A stretch of 64,000 nucleotides of DNA, taken from contig CM043963.1 of assembly GCA_014529385.2 (NCBI GenBank), forward strand, positions 71,628,412-71,692,411, given 5' to 3'. The stretch is from Adiantum capillus-veneris. Lineage: Eukaryota; Streptophyta; Polypodiopsida; Polypodiales; Pteridaceae. Below, one piece after another: positions 12,373 through 23,409 of this stretch (positions are counted from its first letter, which is position 1; the number at the start of each line of letters is the position of its first letter). Both the position numbers and the translations under genes were made by a program. The notes below the pieces were generated by a model, which did not search any database, was not told the DNA's origin, and was given only the letters and a program-made list of their open reading frames with translations.

Positions 12373-12411
12373 CATTAGGAAATTTCGAGGTCATTTGGAG
12401 GGCCTTCTAAG
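12373..12411 (+). repeat. Left terminal inverted repeat of element 1
   Basis: Pairs with 19545-19584 with one single-base gap and a few mismatches. The same terminal sequence, extending through CCTTCTAAGAAA, is found at the right end of the 928 bp MITE (40687 leftward), linking the MITE to this transposon. Confidence 0.8.
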
Positions 12412-12649
12412 AAAATGTATTTTTCGCACTCTCTCTCTAGAAAATATGGCAAATAATAGAGGCGGATCTGCCATGGTAAAAGTTCAAAAAGTGTACTTTT
12501 AGTAGATTCTTTACCCTTTTGAACCTTCCTCCGTAATAATTGAGGGATAATCTTCTTTTCAGTTGCATTGAATAAACCTCATCAACATGGAGGGAACAAG
12601 GCTAACATGGAGGGACGAAGAAACGAGCCAAATATCACCTTCACATTGA

Positions 12650-15298
12650 TTTGGAAAATGAGTATCAACCATTGATTAAGCGGAGTAAAACAAACACACA
12701 TATACCTCCCGCATCCATAGACACGCTCAGAGCTCAGGGAGATAAACACATAGATATCTGGACGAGAGGCTCTCTCTATACTAAGAATCCAATGACTAAT
12801 GCGTCTCCATCATTTGTCAATCCTACAAGCTTATTGACCTTTGTTGGGTTATTGTAAATCTCTTACAAGGCAAGTTGAAACTTATAAGGGCATTCTCCAA
12901 GCTCAACAATGTGAGATTTTTTGTCTTTCACATTTGCTTTCTACAGATCAGGTTACCATTTTGCAACACAAAACAGAGGTACACGAACTGAAAGGAAAGG
13001 TACGAAGTTGTCAAATGACGGACACCATCTTGGGTGGTCGTATCCGAAAGAAGAAATTGCGCAATCTTGAAACATTGCAGGTTGCATCCGGAGGTCTTAA
13101 GAAAAGAATCCAAGCATTAAGGTGATGCTTCTTGGTTGACTAAATAGTCTTAGTTAAGTAAATTTTTTGTTTTTCTAGTTATGCATTGTTTTCATGTGTC
13201 TAAATAGTGTTAGTTAAGTAAATTTTTTGTTATTTACTTATGCATTGTCTTCATGTAGAGATTCAATCTATCCTGAGAAGGAAAACATTGACCCCAAAGC
13301 CAATATAGGAAAGAGATTGAAGCCACTTATAAGTAGAAGCCTTGTAGCAGATATAGTACATGACAAGAAGTTTAAGGTTCTACAGTGAAATGTAGTGGAC
13401 CGCTTTATTTCAGAGAACTCAGTGCCTGCAAAAGAGATACAAGGCACACTTGATTCACTTGGTGTAAGAAAAAGAGGATATTGGGCTATACAGAAATCTG
13501 TCTCATCCATCTTTGTTAAGAAGGGAATAAAGTCCAAACTTTTACCATCAGCCTCAAGTGTTTGGAAAGAGAGGCTTCAACTTAACGACGCACAGGGAGA
13601 ATATCTTGGACAGCCGTTTCATATTAAAGCAACTTACAGTGGCCGTGGAGCAAGCATAGCATATGATGAGTTCAATAATATTTTTATGGACCTGCAAATG
13701 GTGCAGAAGAGAATGGTGGAGTTTTACAACATCAGATTTGAAGAGTCACGAGGGGTATTATATTTTGTGTTGAAACTGGATGAGTGTGAGCTTGTTAAAG
13801 ACAAGAAGCTAGAGTGTGTTACTATTACTTTAATGAATAGAGCCCTCTCAAAGTGTCCCACTGATGATCCTTTGTATTTCAGTGTTCAATCAGAATCTAA
13901 CATATGGTGGCTTGGTGCTTTTGAGGTAAGCGAGATTCTCAGCTGAGCTCAAATGTTCACATCTACTTAAGTCTCATTTATTTTGTGTTGCAGGTAAAGA
14001 AAGAAGATCATGACATTCTATATTGGGTGTTCCATCAAACTAATGTTCGAGAGGTGATTGATGGACAGACTAACCAGGGAGAGGTACTACGCTAGATGGA
14101 AGGGGAGACTTTCAAGTTCAGTGGCATCTTGCAGGTGACCTCAAAACATTAAAGTGCATGTATAATTGTGGAATGGGTGCAATGTCAAAGTCACCGTGTT
14201 TGTTCTGCATGGAGCCTGCAAAGGTCATGAACCCAAAGTGGTGGAGAAAAGCTCTAACACATCACATTGAGGACCCTGCTTTTCGATCGGTTTTAAAAAT
14301 ACCACTTGTGAATGTCCACATCTGTACAATGCATGCCTTTGTAGAATTGTGGAGAAATTGGTCTACTTATATATCGGGTTTGCTTGAAAAATCATGAACT
14401 CATCAGAGCGATAGATGGCCCTGCAGTGCTTAGAATTGGTACTGTTGGATATGGGGCTTCATGGTGGCAATGTGAAAATCCAGCAGGATGAAAAGAGATC
14501 AACTGCTGAGAAGGATGTCCCATGCAAACCATCCATCGATGGGGTGAAGGCACGGGGGTTTTTATCTAAACCCCTAGGAATACGAGATCCGAAGCTAACA
14601 AAGCATGGAAGAATATATAACACATCTGATGTTAGCAAGGTAGAGTATCAGAGTTGGAAAAAGCTACATATTGCAGTCAAAGATCAAGAACCAACTACTC
14701 GTAACGCGAAGGCTAAGGTTTGGCGATTGATAGACATGCTATTTTTGATGTGCGACAAGATGACTGGTCACAAGGTGATATGAACAAGTTCAAGGAGAAT
14801 CTCAACCTTCTCAAGAAATCATTCAAGGCAGCATGGACAGACACCCAGATTACTCACTACATGGTATTGTGTATTTTGATTCTCTTTTATGTGTAACTAT
14901 GTGAGTGTAAAACATTCTAAGTAATCTGTTTTCATATCCAGCACATCATTTTCAATCATTTACCATATTTTATACAAAAGTATGGGAACTCGGCCATATG
15001 GAATACCCAAGGGATGGAAAAGCCTCATTACATGGCCAGAAATGGCTATTTCAGGCACACACGACATGGTGGCTCTCGAATCAAGGCTAACATTTTGAGA
15101 GAACTATTTGAATGGTTCTATCATAGAATCATTCATCGAATGCAGGCAAAAGAAGTCTTGGCCTCTTCAGCAACAACACAAGCCATCAGACATTTACAAC
15201 ATGATAAAATTAAAAGATCAATAGCATACAACAACTCCAGAGCTCGTGAAGGTCAACGAAGTTGGAGAGAGACAATGGTGTATGTGAACCACAAGTGA
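12650..15298 (+). pseudogene. DDE/RNase H-like transposase of element 1, broken
   Basis: A multi-exon gene in pieces: 12650-12857, 12841-13121, then after a GT-AG intron about 13260-13925, 13994-14400, 14415-14862 and 14941-15298. The order of motifs is clear. LKLDECELVKDKK is the likely first catalytic Asp, and TLMNRAL with SVQSESNIWWLGAFE follows. WHLAGDLKTLKCM near 14130-14165 is the likely second Asp, followed by a CLFC zinc-type pair and IPLVNVHICTMHA. NTQGMEKPHYMARNGYF near 15007 gives the likely catalytic Glu, then TRHGGSR. Spacing and motifs fit a cut-and-paste transposase with a metal-binding insertion between the second Asp and the Glu. Similar text occurs in uncharacterised proteins of several animal genomes (from memory). 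Stops at about 13386 and 14396 and frameshifts near 12845, 14110 and 14780 disable it. Confidence 0.7.
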
Positions 15299-17220
15299 AG
15301 AAAGATACTCTGAGTGGATAACATTGTACAAAATTTCAATATTTCTATAATACATGCTCTTAATACAATTTCTACTTGAAGTGTATCAAGATTTTGAAGG
15401 TTCAATTTTTTTTTTTGGCACATCACCCTTGTAATGAATCATGAGATGTTTGCCATACTCTAACATTTCATCCGGGTTTTGTCTGCCAAGACCTAGTGCC
15501 ATTGTTGTGTAAGTGTAGTAATACACCACCCGACCGCCTGTATAGCCCGGGAAATAACCAAAACAATCTCTGGCAAACACTTTGTCCACAAGAATGACTT
15601 TATCTGCACTTTTGGGCAGCACAGGTCCACCCAAGAAGCGTGATAGTGTCTTTAATGTGTAAGTTGCTGTTGTACCCTCTTGTGACATTCCATTGTGAAA
15701 AACTATTATCGGCGCCTCGCAAAGCTTTGAAAGGTACTGTGCTAGGGCCTCATCCCTTCCACGATACTCTCGAGTCCGCCGTCGAAGGAAGTCATCCTTG
15801 TCAGCAATCCAAGACTGCACATATGATGTCTAAGTAAGTGACACACACACACACACAGAGGGTTACCATGAAGCTCTCATCCTACAAAAAGAGGTTTTCC
15901 TACCACAGGTCCACAGACGTAGTTGACTCCTGACCTGAATGGTTAAACCAATCCTCCACTTCTTTGTGACTTGTTGATGGTCTTAGGCTTTGTCTTATTG
16001 CTTGGAAGGTGCTTCATCTGGTAGTGTCTCCTTGTATTTTCCAGCTTTTTCAAAGCAACTTCGGAGGCATTCCATTGGATTGCTGGATGTTTCCATTGCC
16101 TCATCATCGCTACTATCCTCTGAAACATATCCACTCCTCTCCTCTTGGATTCTGGAAATGATAGCCAAGGAGAAGTCCTCCCTTAAATAAAAGATTCTTT
16201 GTACATCATGTAAAAAGATATAGGTCCTGTCTCCAATCCTGAACTTAGGCACAATAGGCAACATCATCTGAGCATGCTTCTCAGTGAAGTTACTGACATC
16301 CAAGGGTAGTTTGATTTCTGTTGTTTTCACAGAGAGCATCTTACTTCTTTGAACTTCAATTTCCTCAACCTCAAGGTCGACTGTATCTTCAACCTCCTCG
16401 ACTCCTTGTATGTGTGTTGTCTCCTCGTATTCTTCATCTGGTGCTGCATCTTTCTCCTCTATCACCTCATCAGGATTCTACATGAGGAATCCAAACAGGC
16501 TGTTCAGGTAAATTATAAAGCCAAAGGATTCCTGAATAATTTTGCACTCTTTTTGGTGCAAAGGGCAAGTTGAATGTCGGCAAGCAGGTGGTAATTCCCT
16601 ATACTTCTTCAGTCCCTGTCCTTTGCCACCGCAGTCATTTAAATGAACCACAGCCATACTGGGCAGAACAACCCTCCCTACCTGCACCATAAGTTGAAAT
16701 TGATCTCTGTAGCGCTGCAAGAATTGACTGTGCTGAGCTAAAAGTTCTTCAATATCAAATTTTGGGTTAGACATAGAATGTACTAGATCATATTTGTCCC
16801 CAGTACCACACGATGCTGCAAAATCGAACAGCCTCTCATCAGCTACAGCTAGCTCTTCTAGAGAAGGCACATCCTCTTTGGATTTACCTTTACTTGCACA
16901 AGGACTGCTTGCTGGGAGATGTGCATCATTTGAGAAGTCTATATTCCTCTTTGTTGTATTTTTCTTGACAAGTATTGTAGAGGGTGAGGGAACCTTGTAG
17001 GGTGAGGGATCCTCTTGGCTAGCCGACCTGTCTGACTCATCTTCACAGATTGACTCTTCTTGATCAAAGTCCTCACAAAAGTCAACAGTTATTTTGGCAG
17101 AAGCGCTAAGCAATTGAGCCTGTAAAGTTTGGAATCCTGGCATAAGCTCTGGGTCCGATTTTCGTCTCTTCTGCCTACTGCACCTTAATCCTATTCATCA
17201 GGAATCAATGTCAAGTCTTT

Positions 17221-17221
<1 letters not shown>

Positions 17222-17297
<76 letters not shown>
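17222..17297. repeat. (CT)n microsatellite inside element 1
   Basis: About 38 CT dinucleotides within the second gene, most likely in an intron. Confidence 0.98.
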
Positions 17298-17301
<4 letters not shown>

Positions 17302-17365
17302 CTCCACAGTACTAAAAGCACACATAGAGACTTCCAAAGTGTACTTGGTTGTCTTCGCGCGCCTT

Positions 17366-17551
17366 TAGTACAACCCCTTCAGCCAAATCGATGTGCCCTT
17401 TGATGCAAATAATACACTACTGATTGACGATACTCTGGAAAAGGGAGACCTAAATCCACCAGGAACAACTATCTCACCACCCTCTTTTGAAGGGCATACC
17501 TTTGATTTTTACCTTGAAGACTTTTTGATTCCATACTTACAGAAATTGTAG
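17366..17551 (+). pseudogene. FCP1/HAD-type phosphatase domain fragment
   Basis: An open plus-strand stretch of about 60 codons ending at TAG 17549. It contains NNTLLIDDTLEKGDLNPP followed by TTISPPSF and then FLIPYLQKL. The pattern N-T-L-x-I-D-D-[ST]-x-x-K-x-x-x-N-P-P, then I-x-P, is characteristic of the last motif block of plant FCP1/SCP-like (NIF domain) HAD phosphatases, where the Asp pair binds magnesium. The catalytic DxDxT region is absent, so this is only a fragment. It lies antisense in a gap of the second transposon gene, between two microsatellites. It is best explained as captured host exon sequence. Confidence 0.6.
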
Positions 17552-17632
17552 CCCAGTCCATTGTTCACGGACGAGTTTGTACTTTCTAATGAATTAAGAT
17601 GACTCTTCTATCATGTCTTTGTGTTGCCTTAC

Positions 17633-17635
<3 letters not shown>

Positions 17636-17682
<47 letters not shown>
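17636..17682. repeat. (GA)n microsatellite inside element 1
   Basis: About 23 GA dinucleotides. With the CT tract at 17222-17297 it flanks the HAD-like fragment in inverted orientation. Confidence 0.98.
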
Positions 17683-17685
<3 letters not shown>

Positions 17686-19544
17686 TGGCAATGGCTAAAG
17701 AAATGTATTTCAATAACACTTATATTCACAGACCACAATTGACAAATGAGCTCAAAAAAACTTCATGTATTGAAAGTCACTCGTATACACTTGGGTTCAC
17801 AAGAATCTTTGTTACATTGACACTATTTCAACCCGACCATCCAACTCTTTGCACAAAATATATTTCTCCCTACGCCGCATCAGCTTATGGCCAGCTAGGA
17901 AAAAGGAAAAATATGAAAGGTCCCTCCGTGTTCATTGACTCTTCAATTATGTCGTGCCGCAACTGCAGAAGTCTGCATAGCTCCCTTATTGTAACCACCA
18001 ACATTAGGCCGTGCTCTTTATAAAACACTTCCACATCCACAGCAGGATTATCTTCCAAACCTATAGAAACCTGGTCCATAGGAATGTACTTACCTCTTAG
18101 CATTTGTGATCGCATATACCAAAAGGAGACTAACATTGATTGGCTTGCAATCATGTACTTGACAACTAGAGTGTCAAGCGCGACCTCACACCGTATGCCA
18201 ATCTCTTCCTTTACATACCATCCTCTGTCAAGAAGTTTGTCATAGGATGACTGCTGAAATGACTTGCACATGAACATAGTTTTCATAACACGTATATTGT
18301 AGTTATGAAACAACTCTATGAATAGTGCAGCAGAACAAAAGTTTGCAATTCTAACCAGTTTGGTGGGAATAGAGCCACGTAGAGACCTCTATATATCCTT
18401 GTAGAGCTTACTTCGCATTGCCTCCACCATTGTTCCCTTAAGAAGTGGCCAGTCCACAGTGTTCCAGTCGGTTGGTAGAGGCACTTTCACCAACATGCCA
18501 TTCTTATTCCCTGGGCAGAGTTGGTAGAAGTGGTCATAGAAAAATATTCCTTCATCAGCCAGGCTTTTGATGCTTCTCCCCGAATACTGTAGAGAACCAA
18601 TGTGGGCATGAACGACAAGGAAGAGGCCTATTATGCACTCCACCGGATCCCATTTCTCATAAGAAGAGGGATAAACATCTGCAAAATATATAACAAGAGT
18701 TAAACTAAGAGTATCAATAAGTGAAAATGACAAATCTAATGTAGTTGAGATGTGAAGAATGGAGCCATTGCTCATAAGAAAAGGGATAAACGTTGCAAAA
18801 TATATAACAAAAGATAAACTGAGAGTATCAATAAGTGAAATGACAAATCAAATGCAGTTGAGATGTGAAGAATACTTACAATTGCAACGTGGTTGATGTA
18901 TATCTGACACATTTCCACCGTTTGCTATCACGTCTGGATGGGTAAATACATGGTGAACAAGAACTTCCTTTACATGTCTTTTGCCGATTTCAACTTTGAA
19001 ATCCAACACTCTGGCCTTCTATGCTGAGCGATAAACATTGATAGCACTAGACCTCTTGGCTCTTCTTGGTTGCATTAGGACCCATGAACCTTTGCTTATC
19101 CTTTGTCCAACCCATTGGTTCTCTGCACTTATTGAAGTTGATATTGTAATTGATGATATGCTACTACTTGGCCTTCTAGGCAAAGTGCAGGTGTTGCTAG
19201 TTGGTGTGAGAGACCATAAACACCTAAAGCTTCTTGGGCGGGAGAAAAGCTTTAGTGGAGGGAGATTCACTTTGAAAGTATCCTAATGGAGGGAAAGTAT
19301 TTTACAATTCCAATATCTTGTGTGGGCTTAATGGCCACCCTCCAGTATGTTAATGACCATAAGAGAATATGAGCAGTGGTACCACATGCACCTAACAGCT
19401 CGGTAAAAGCAAAGAAGTTACGATGCCACAATCCTAGATTCGTGAAAGTTTTTAAATTATTTTCCTATTTCTTGAGTCTTTCCACGTATTTTCCTACGTA
19501 ACATAGCCCTGAAGCTCATCGGACGCGCTCTATTTTCTCTCTCT

Positions 19545-19584
19545 TTCATATGGCCCTCTAAATGACCTCCAAATTTTCCTTATG
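19545..19584 (-). repeat. Right terminal inverted repeat of element 1
   Basis: The reverse complement of this stretch matches the left end of the element (12373-12411). It reads TCCTTATG at the outer edge instead of TCCTAATG. Confidence 0.8.
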
Positions 19585-20059
19585 CTCTCTTCTTTTGCAT
19601 GCACGTGCACGCGCGCACACACACACACACGCATGCACGCACGCACGCACATGCACATAAGCATGCACATAACATATAAAAATGCACATTAGTTTATCTA
19701 TACTATGCACGCAAACACACACACTTTCTCAAACCAAGAAAAAATTGAAAATAGTTATTAATTTTGTTGTTTTGTGAATTTTATTAATAAAAAATCATTG
19801 TTAACAAAGAAAGATAATGAAATTTGATTATTAAAAAAAAGTTATTCTAATTTAGGTCATTTTTAATTAGTTTTGTTATTTGTATGCAAATTAAAATCAA
19901 TAAATTATGTTGTTTTTCTAAATTGTGACTTGTCGTTGTAGATATTGTAAATGTAGTAAATGTTAATTAGAATGTTTTTAGCTTAGGTTTAGTGTTAGAT
20001 TTTACTTACTTTTGATTAACCTATGCATTGTATTATGAAAAATATATCGATGTTGTTAT
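19585..20059. other. CA/GCAC-rich then AT-rich stretch, no gene
   Basis: It begins with CA and GCAC microsatellite text (about 19600-19730) and continues as AT-rich sequence without recognisable coding content. Confidence 0.6.
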
Positions 20060-20840
20060 GTCGACTGCACTATTTGGCCGCTTAGGGTTAGTCGCTTAGA
20101 ATTAGCCGCTTAGGACTAGCTAATCACTTAGGTATTCAATTTTAGAGCTAGCTGCCGCTCTTAGCTTCTTAGAATGTATTTAGACCACTGCTTAGGGCTA
20201 GCCGCTTAGGGTTAGCTTCTTAGAATATGCCGCTTACAATAAGCGATGGGTTGTTCTAGTTCGCTTATAATTAAGGGTTAGCCGCTTAGGATTAGCCATT
20301 CAGGATTAGCTGCTTAAGCCTAGCTACTTAGGTGTTAGTACCGATGTAATTTGACTATTCCAAGCCGTTTAAGAGCTAGCCATTTACGGTTAGCGACTTT
20401 AGATTTGATCGTTCCAGTAATCCGCTTACGGTAGGCACTCTTATGTAAAGCGACGTTTGCTTTGTTCGCTCAGAGTTGGCCGCTTGGCCGCCTAGGGATA
20501 GCCGCTTAAGGTATGCCGCTTAGGGTTAGAGGTGGTTATTTCAATCCGCTTATACGAGCTGGCCGGTTAGGGCTAACTGCTTAGGTGTTAGTACCTCATA
20601 ATTTGGCTCTTTCATGCCAATTAGGGCTAGCCATTTAAGGTTAGCAGCTTTAGATTTGACTGCTTTAGATTAGCTTAATTAGTGTCGCATTGCTTTAGTC
20701 ATTTTAGTAATCTGCTTAGGGTTAGCGCACGGTTGGGTTGTTTAAATCCGCTTTACAGTTAGGGTAAGCCGCTTTGGGGGCTATTTCAGTCCACTAATTA
20801 TACAGGGTGGCCGGTTAGAGGTGGCTATTTTAGTTTGAAT
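20060..20840 (+). repeat. Degenerate array of a GCCGCTTAGGGTTAG-like motif
   Basis: Dozens of imperfect copies of a unit of about 12-15 bases, GCCGCTTAGGGTTAGC, contain the telomere-like core TTAGGG. The units are embedded in a longer repeat of about 250 bases. CTTAGGTGTTAGTA occurs near 20327 and again near 20580, and AGCCATTTANGGTTAGC followed by TTTAGATTTGA near 20373 and 20630. The array is strongly one-stranded. It lies directly upstream of a CACTA fragment. CACTA subterminal regions are known to hold many short motif copies, which is one possible origin. Confidence 0.8.
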
Positions 20841-21215
20841 CCACGCACGAATATAGGCATTGACTAATAAAGACAAAAGTATTACGCGGAGGTCCTAGTC
20901 TCCGTGCACCTCTAGACCGAGGTGTGCAGAGATCGGGCATGGCTAGAGAATGTGAGGTAGTTTACATTTTTTTCTGCTTATGGTTTGGTTGGTAGGATGT
21001 GGTTGTGTTTGGGTGGTTAGGGTTAGACACTTAAGGTTAGCGGATTTAACATTTGGTCGCATGCACGCATGAATATCTGCATTGACCAATAAGGAAAAGA
21101 GTATTACTCGATGGTCCTGATCTCACTGCACCTCTAAACAAAGGTGTGCGTGGATCGGGCATGGCTAGAGGATGTGAGGTAGTTTACATTGTTATTTGCT
21201 TATGGTTTGGCTCGT
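20838..21215 (+). repeat. Direct duplication of about 150 bp, two copies
   Basis: Copy 20838-20990 and copy 21058-21215 share GATCGGGCATGGCTAGAG, TGTGAGGTAGTTTACATT and GCTTATGGTTTGG in the same order. They are separated by about 70 bases that include another TTAGGGTTAG motif. Confidence 0.8.
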
Positions 21216-21540
21216 AGAATACTTTGGCTACATCCAAGACATCTTGAAGATTAGCTTTTGGAAGTTTGATATTCTTATCTTTGCTGTCAAGTGGTTCAAA
21301 GTTCTTACTAGTGTGCCTAATGCAACTGTGTGCAAAGATAAGAATGGATTGATTCAAGTGAGCTCTAGGCGGGTGTGGACAGATGCGCGGGATACATTCT
21401 TCCTTTCGTAGCATTGTGAACAAGTTGTGTTCACAATAGATCCACTATGGAAAGAAAAGAATGAAAACGATTTGTCTAAACCGCAGTGGCTCTATATTGT
21501 TCATGTTGCTCCATGAAGCAAACAAGTGTGTGAAGGATTG
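21215..21540 (+). pseudogene. CACTA (En/Spm) transposon DUF4216 fragment
   Basis: The frame from 21196 reads VEYFGYIQDILKISFWKFD, then LIFAVKWFKV, CKDKNGLIQVSSRRVW, EQVVFTIDPLW and WLYIVHVAP, with one TAG after DTFFLS. This order (YxG-x-I-x-D-I, FKxxWF-like text, Q-V-F-Y-V-x-D-P, W-x-V-V) is that of DUF4216, the conserved domain near the C-terminus of plant CACTA transposase polyproteins. The catalytic TNP2 domain is not present in the window. Element 3 begins 240 bases downstream. Confidence 0.75.
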
Positions 21541-22019
21541 GACGTTGAGGTCAAAGAGCTTCATGACCAAAGTGCATGACCAACGGATAATGTATTAAGG
21601 ACTTTGAGCTAGAGGTCAGTGGTGATCACATGCCTGAACCTAGAGAAGAGCTCTCAGATTTGCAGGTTGATGCAAATAGCGATGTAGAAGTGGAGTTTGA
21701 TGACGAAGATGCAGAAGTTCATATTGAGATAGATATCTTTGGTGTTACAGCTCTCATATAAGATGAGAGATTGACTACTCATTAGGAAGTGATTGGGGTA
21801 TAGAAGGGCCTCTTTATTTGGTAGTTTAAGGGAATGCTTAAAGCTTAAGCCAAGTTTGACCAAGCCTAAAAGAGAGGGCAAAAAGGCCTATGCTTAGATT
21901 TTTTTAAAATCCATTTCCATATTTTGTATTTGAAAATAGTATATTTTTTGTAACCCAAACGAGAGGTGGGTAAATGAATTCTAAAATGTCCTTTTTCCAC
22001 CCCTCTTCTCTTTCTAACA

Positions 22020-22026
22020 TATAAAA
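22020..22026 (+). promoter_or_regulatory. TATA box of element 3 (transposase promoter relic)
   Basis: TATAAAA followed by CACTCTCTCTCACTTAG. The same context recurs at 41406-41412 in element 2, about 700 bases upstream of the first transposase frame. Confidence 0.6.
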
Positions 22027-22057
22027 CACTCTCTCTCACTTAGATCTCATTAAAGGA

Positions 22058-22062
22058 GGCAC
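22058..22062 (+). repeat. Target-site duplication GGCAC, left copy
   Basis: Five bases directly before the 5' LTR, repeated at 30801-30805 directly after the 3' LTR. The uninterrupted relative at about 41446-41450 has GGCAC once. Confidence 0.9.
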
Positions 22063-22627
22063 TGTTAACCCTCACGGCTCACGGACACCCCATCACCTAC
22101 GATGGACGCGTATTATGTATTTGGTAGAGTCAGGTACCGGGCTTGTCGGACCAATAGGGAAAGGTAGAGTGATCGTCGATGAGAGGCGCACTTTAACTTG
22201 GACATTCAAGGGATTAGTTGGTTAAGCATGGGCGCCCAAGTGTGAATGGGGTGAGCTCCTATAAAAGCCAACTAAACCTAATTTTTACTCATTCTCTCAT
22301 TTGTGCAATTGAAGAGTGCTCTTGCTCCATCTCCATCTTCTTCTTCTTCACCTCCTTGTGTGTGTGTGTGTGAGAGAGAGAGAGAGGGAGAGTGTGTGTG
22401 TGATCGAGCATTACGAAGGCACGACGGCGGCGAAGCGGTTGAGCGCGGCACGACTGTAGCTTCTTCTTCATCGCGGCGAGGAATCCACCACGAAGGCGAG
22501 CGTAGAGCGGTGAGTGACACACCCTTTGTTTTCTTGAGCTTGCTAGTTTAGGCTTGTTGTGTGCTTGTGGCTCGCATACGGTGTATTGGCAAGTCCCTTG
22601 CTTTGACAGTGCGGCAAGGAGCGCACA
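22063..22627 (+). repeat. 5' LTR
   Basis: Starts TGTTAACC and ends GCGCACA. It contains a TATA box at 22260-22266 and a GT/GA microsatellite at 22358-22387. It lacks the GGAGCCGTTT segment found in the 3' LTR. Confidence 0.95.
22260..22266 (+). promoter_or_regulatory. LTR TATA box
   Basis: TATAAAA after GTGAGCTCC, about 200 bases into the LTR, duplicated at 30421-30427 in the 3' LTR. It is the likely promoter for the genomic RNA. Confidence 0.7.
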
Positions 22628-22631
22628 TTTT

Positions 22632-22649
22632 TGGCGCCGCTGCCGGGGA
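22632..22649 (+). other. Primer-binding site, tRNA-Asp type
   Basis: TGGCGCCGCTGCCGGGGA lies four bases after the 5' LTR. It is complementary to the 3' end of plant tRNA-Asp (CCCCGGCAACGGCGCCA from memory) with one mismatch. This primer is typical of Tat/Athila-like Ty3/Gypsy elements. Confidence 0.85.
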
Positions 22650-22744
22650 TATGCCCTACACTGAGCTCGGTTAGCACTTTACGCTTCCTTGTGGTGCAAT
22701 TTCTATCATAGGAAAGGCAGGGAAGGAGTGTGTGGAGATTTCTG

Positions 22745-23040
22745 GTTTTTGCGTTTTCTGCATTTGCTGTCAAGTTTCAATTTCTGCTATTGTCTGCGTT
22801 TTTTCAATTCCGCAATTTTAAGTTCGGCGTTTTCATTTTCTGCAATTCTGCGTTTTTTTAATTTTCTGCATATTCTGCGTTTTTTCAATTTCTGCATATC
22901 TACGTTTTCGTTTTCAATTTCTGTATTTTTTGCTCCGGGCGGGTTGGTTTGTATAAAAGGTAGATCGGGATCGGGATCATTTTCCCAAGCCCAAGCCCAA
23001 GCCCAAGCCCAAGCCCAGGCCCAGGCCTCAGGCCTCAGTC
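22745..23040 (+). repeat. Leader repeats: TTTTTCAATTTCTGC-like units and (CCAAGC)n
   Basis: The untranslated leader holds many degenerate copies of a unit around CTGCGTTTTTTCAATT (22745-22935). These are followed by about eight steps of CCAAGC/CCAGGC (22985-23035). The Gln-Ala and Trp-Ala frames across it are artefacts. Confidence 0.85.
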
Positions 23041-23409
23041 CTATGATATATACTAGACTCACTCTTATATATATACCCTACTCCCTCAAGAGAGAATGAG
23101 AGCATGTGGGACAAGTCCTCCACTCTCCTCCTTTCTCTTCCCACTTGCACCCTTAGACTTTCTAGTTTGGGCCTAGTTCCCTACTGGAAATTGACAGTTT
23201 TAGGGATTCCGAGGACATAGAGTGACCAAACGGAGGGCTGTAAAGCACGGCACGACCCTCTGACCGATACGCTCATTTCGAGCTATCACACGGCCCATTC
23301 CACGACACGCTCTAAAAAATCTAGCAAAAAAACAAACAAAAAACACGCTAAAAACTAGTCACAAGGCCTCCTAGAGCAGCTTTTTGACACCTTAGGGTAT
23401 CAAAAGCAC

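Larger units (their letters stand above)
15386..19290 (-). pseudogene. Second gene of element 1, conserved, unknown function
   Basis: Read on the minus strand from 19270, exon-like pieces lie at 19270-18880, 18677-18389 (after an acceptor TTTTGCAG), about 18345-17885, 17143-15995 and 15820-15386. Hallmarks are W-D-P-V-E-C and GIFFYDHFYQLCPG near 18660-18530, an acidic Ser-rich stretch near 17080-16900, a CRHSTCPLHQKEC cluster near 16580, FRIGDRTYIFLHDVQRIFYL near 16240, and GLGRQNPDEMLEYGKHLM near 15490. Each hallmark has a counterpart in the same order in 46850-50055. I recognise no catalytic domain; the role could be an accessory or DNA-binding protein of the transposon. Stops interrupt several joints. 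A tandem duplication of about 118 bases (18655-18890) spans one exon-intron boundary. Confidence 0.6.
12373..19584. mobile_element. TIR DNA transposon, element 1 (CATTAGGA family)
   Basis: A 7.2 kb element bounded by imperfect inverted repeats of about 38 bases. The left end begins CATTAGGAAATTTCGAGGTC; the right end, read on the minus strand, begins CATAAGGAAAATTTGGAGGT. Both continue into GTCATTTNGAGGGCC. It carries a DDE-type transposase on the plus strand (12650-15298) and a second conserved gene on the minus strand (19290-15386), meeting tail to tail with fewer than 100 bases between. The same gene pair and layout recur in 41167-50776. No convincing target-site duplication is visible; flanks share only CTCT. 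Both genes are broken, so the copy looks inactive. I cannot assign the family to a named superfamily by eye. Confidence 0.8.

Noticed and set aside
12650-15298. Naming the transposase a RAG1/Transib or KDZ member
   Set aside because: The resemblance is limited to motif order and a few residues seen by eye; termini and target-site behaviour do not match Transib.
12364-19593. Target-site duplication for element 1
   Set aside because: Flanks share only CTCT with mismatches beyond it, which is not distinguishable from chance.
21184-21423. Minus-strand 79-residue frame over the CACTA fragment
   Set aside because: The plus strand has clear DUF4216 similarity, so the minus frame is a shadow.
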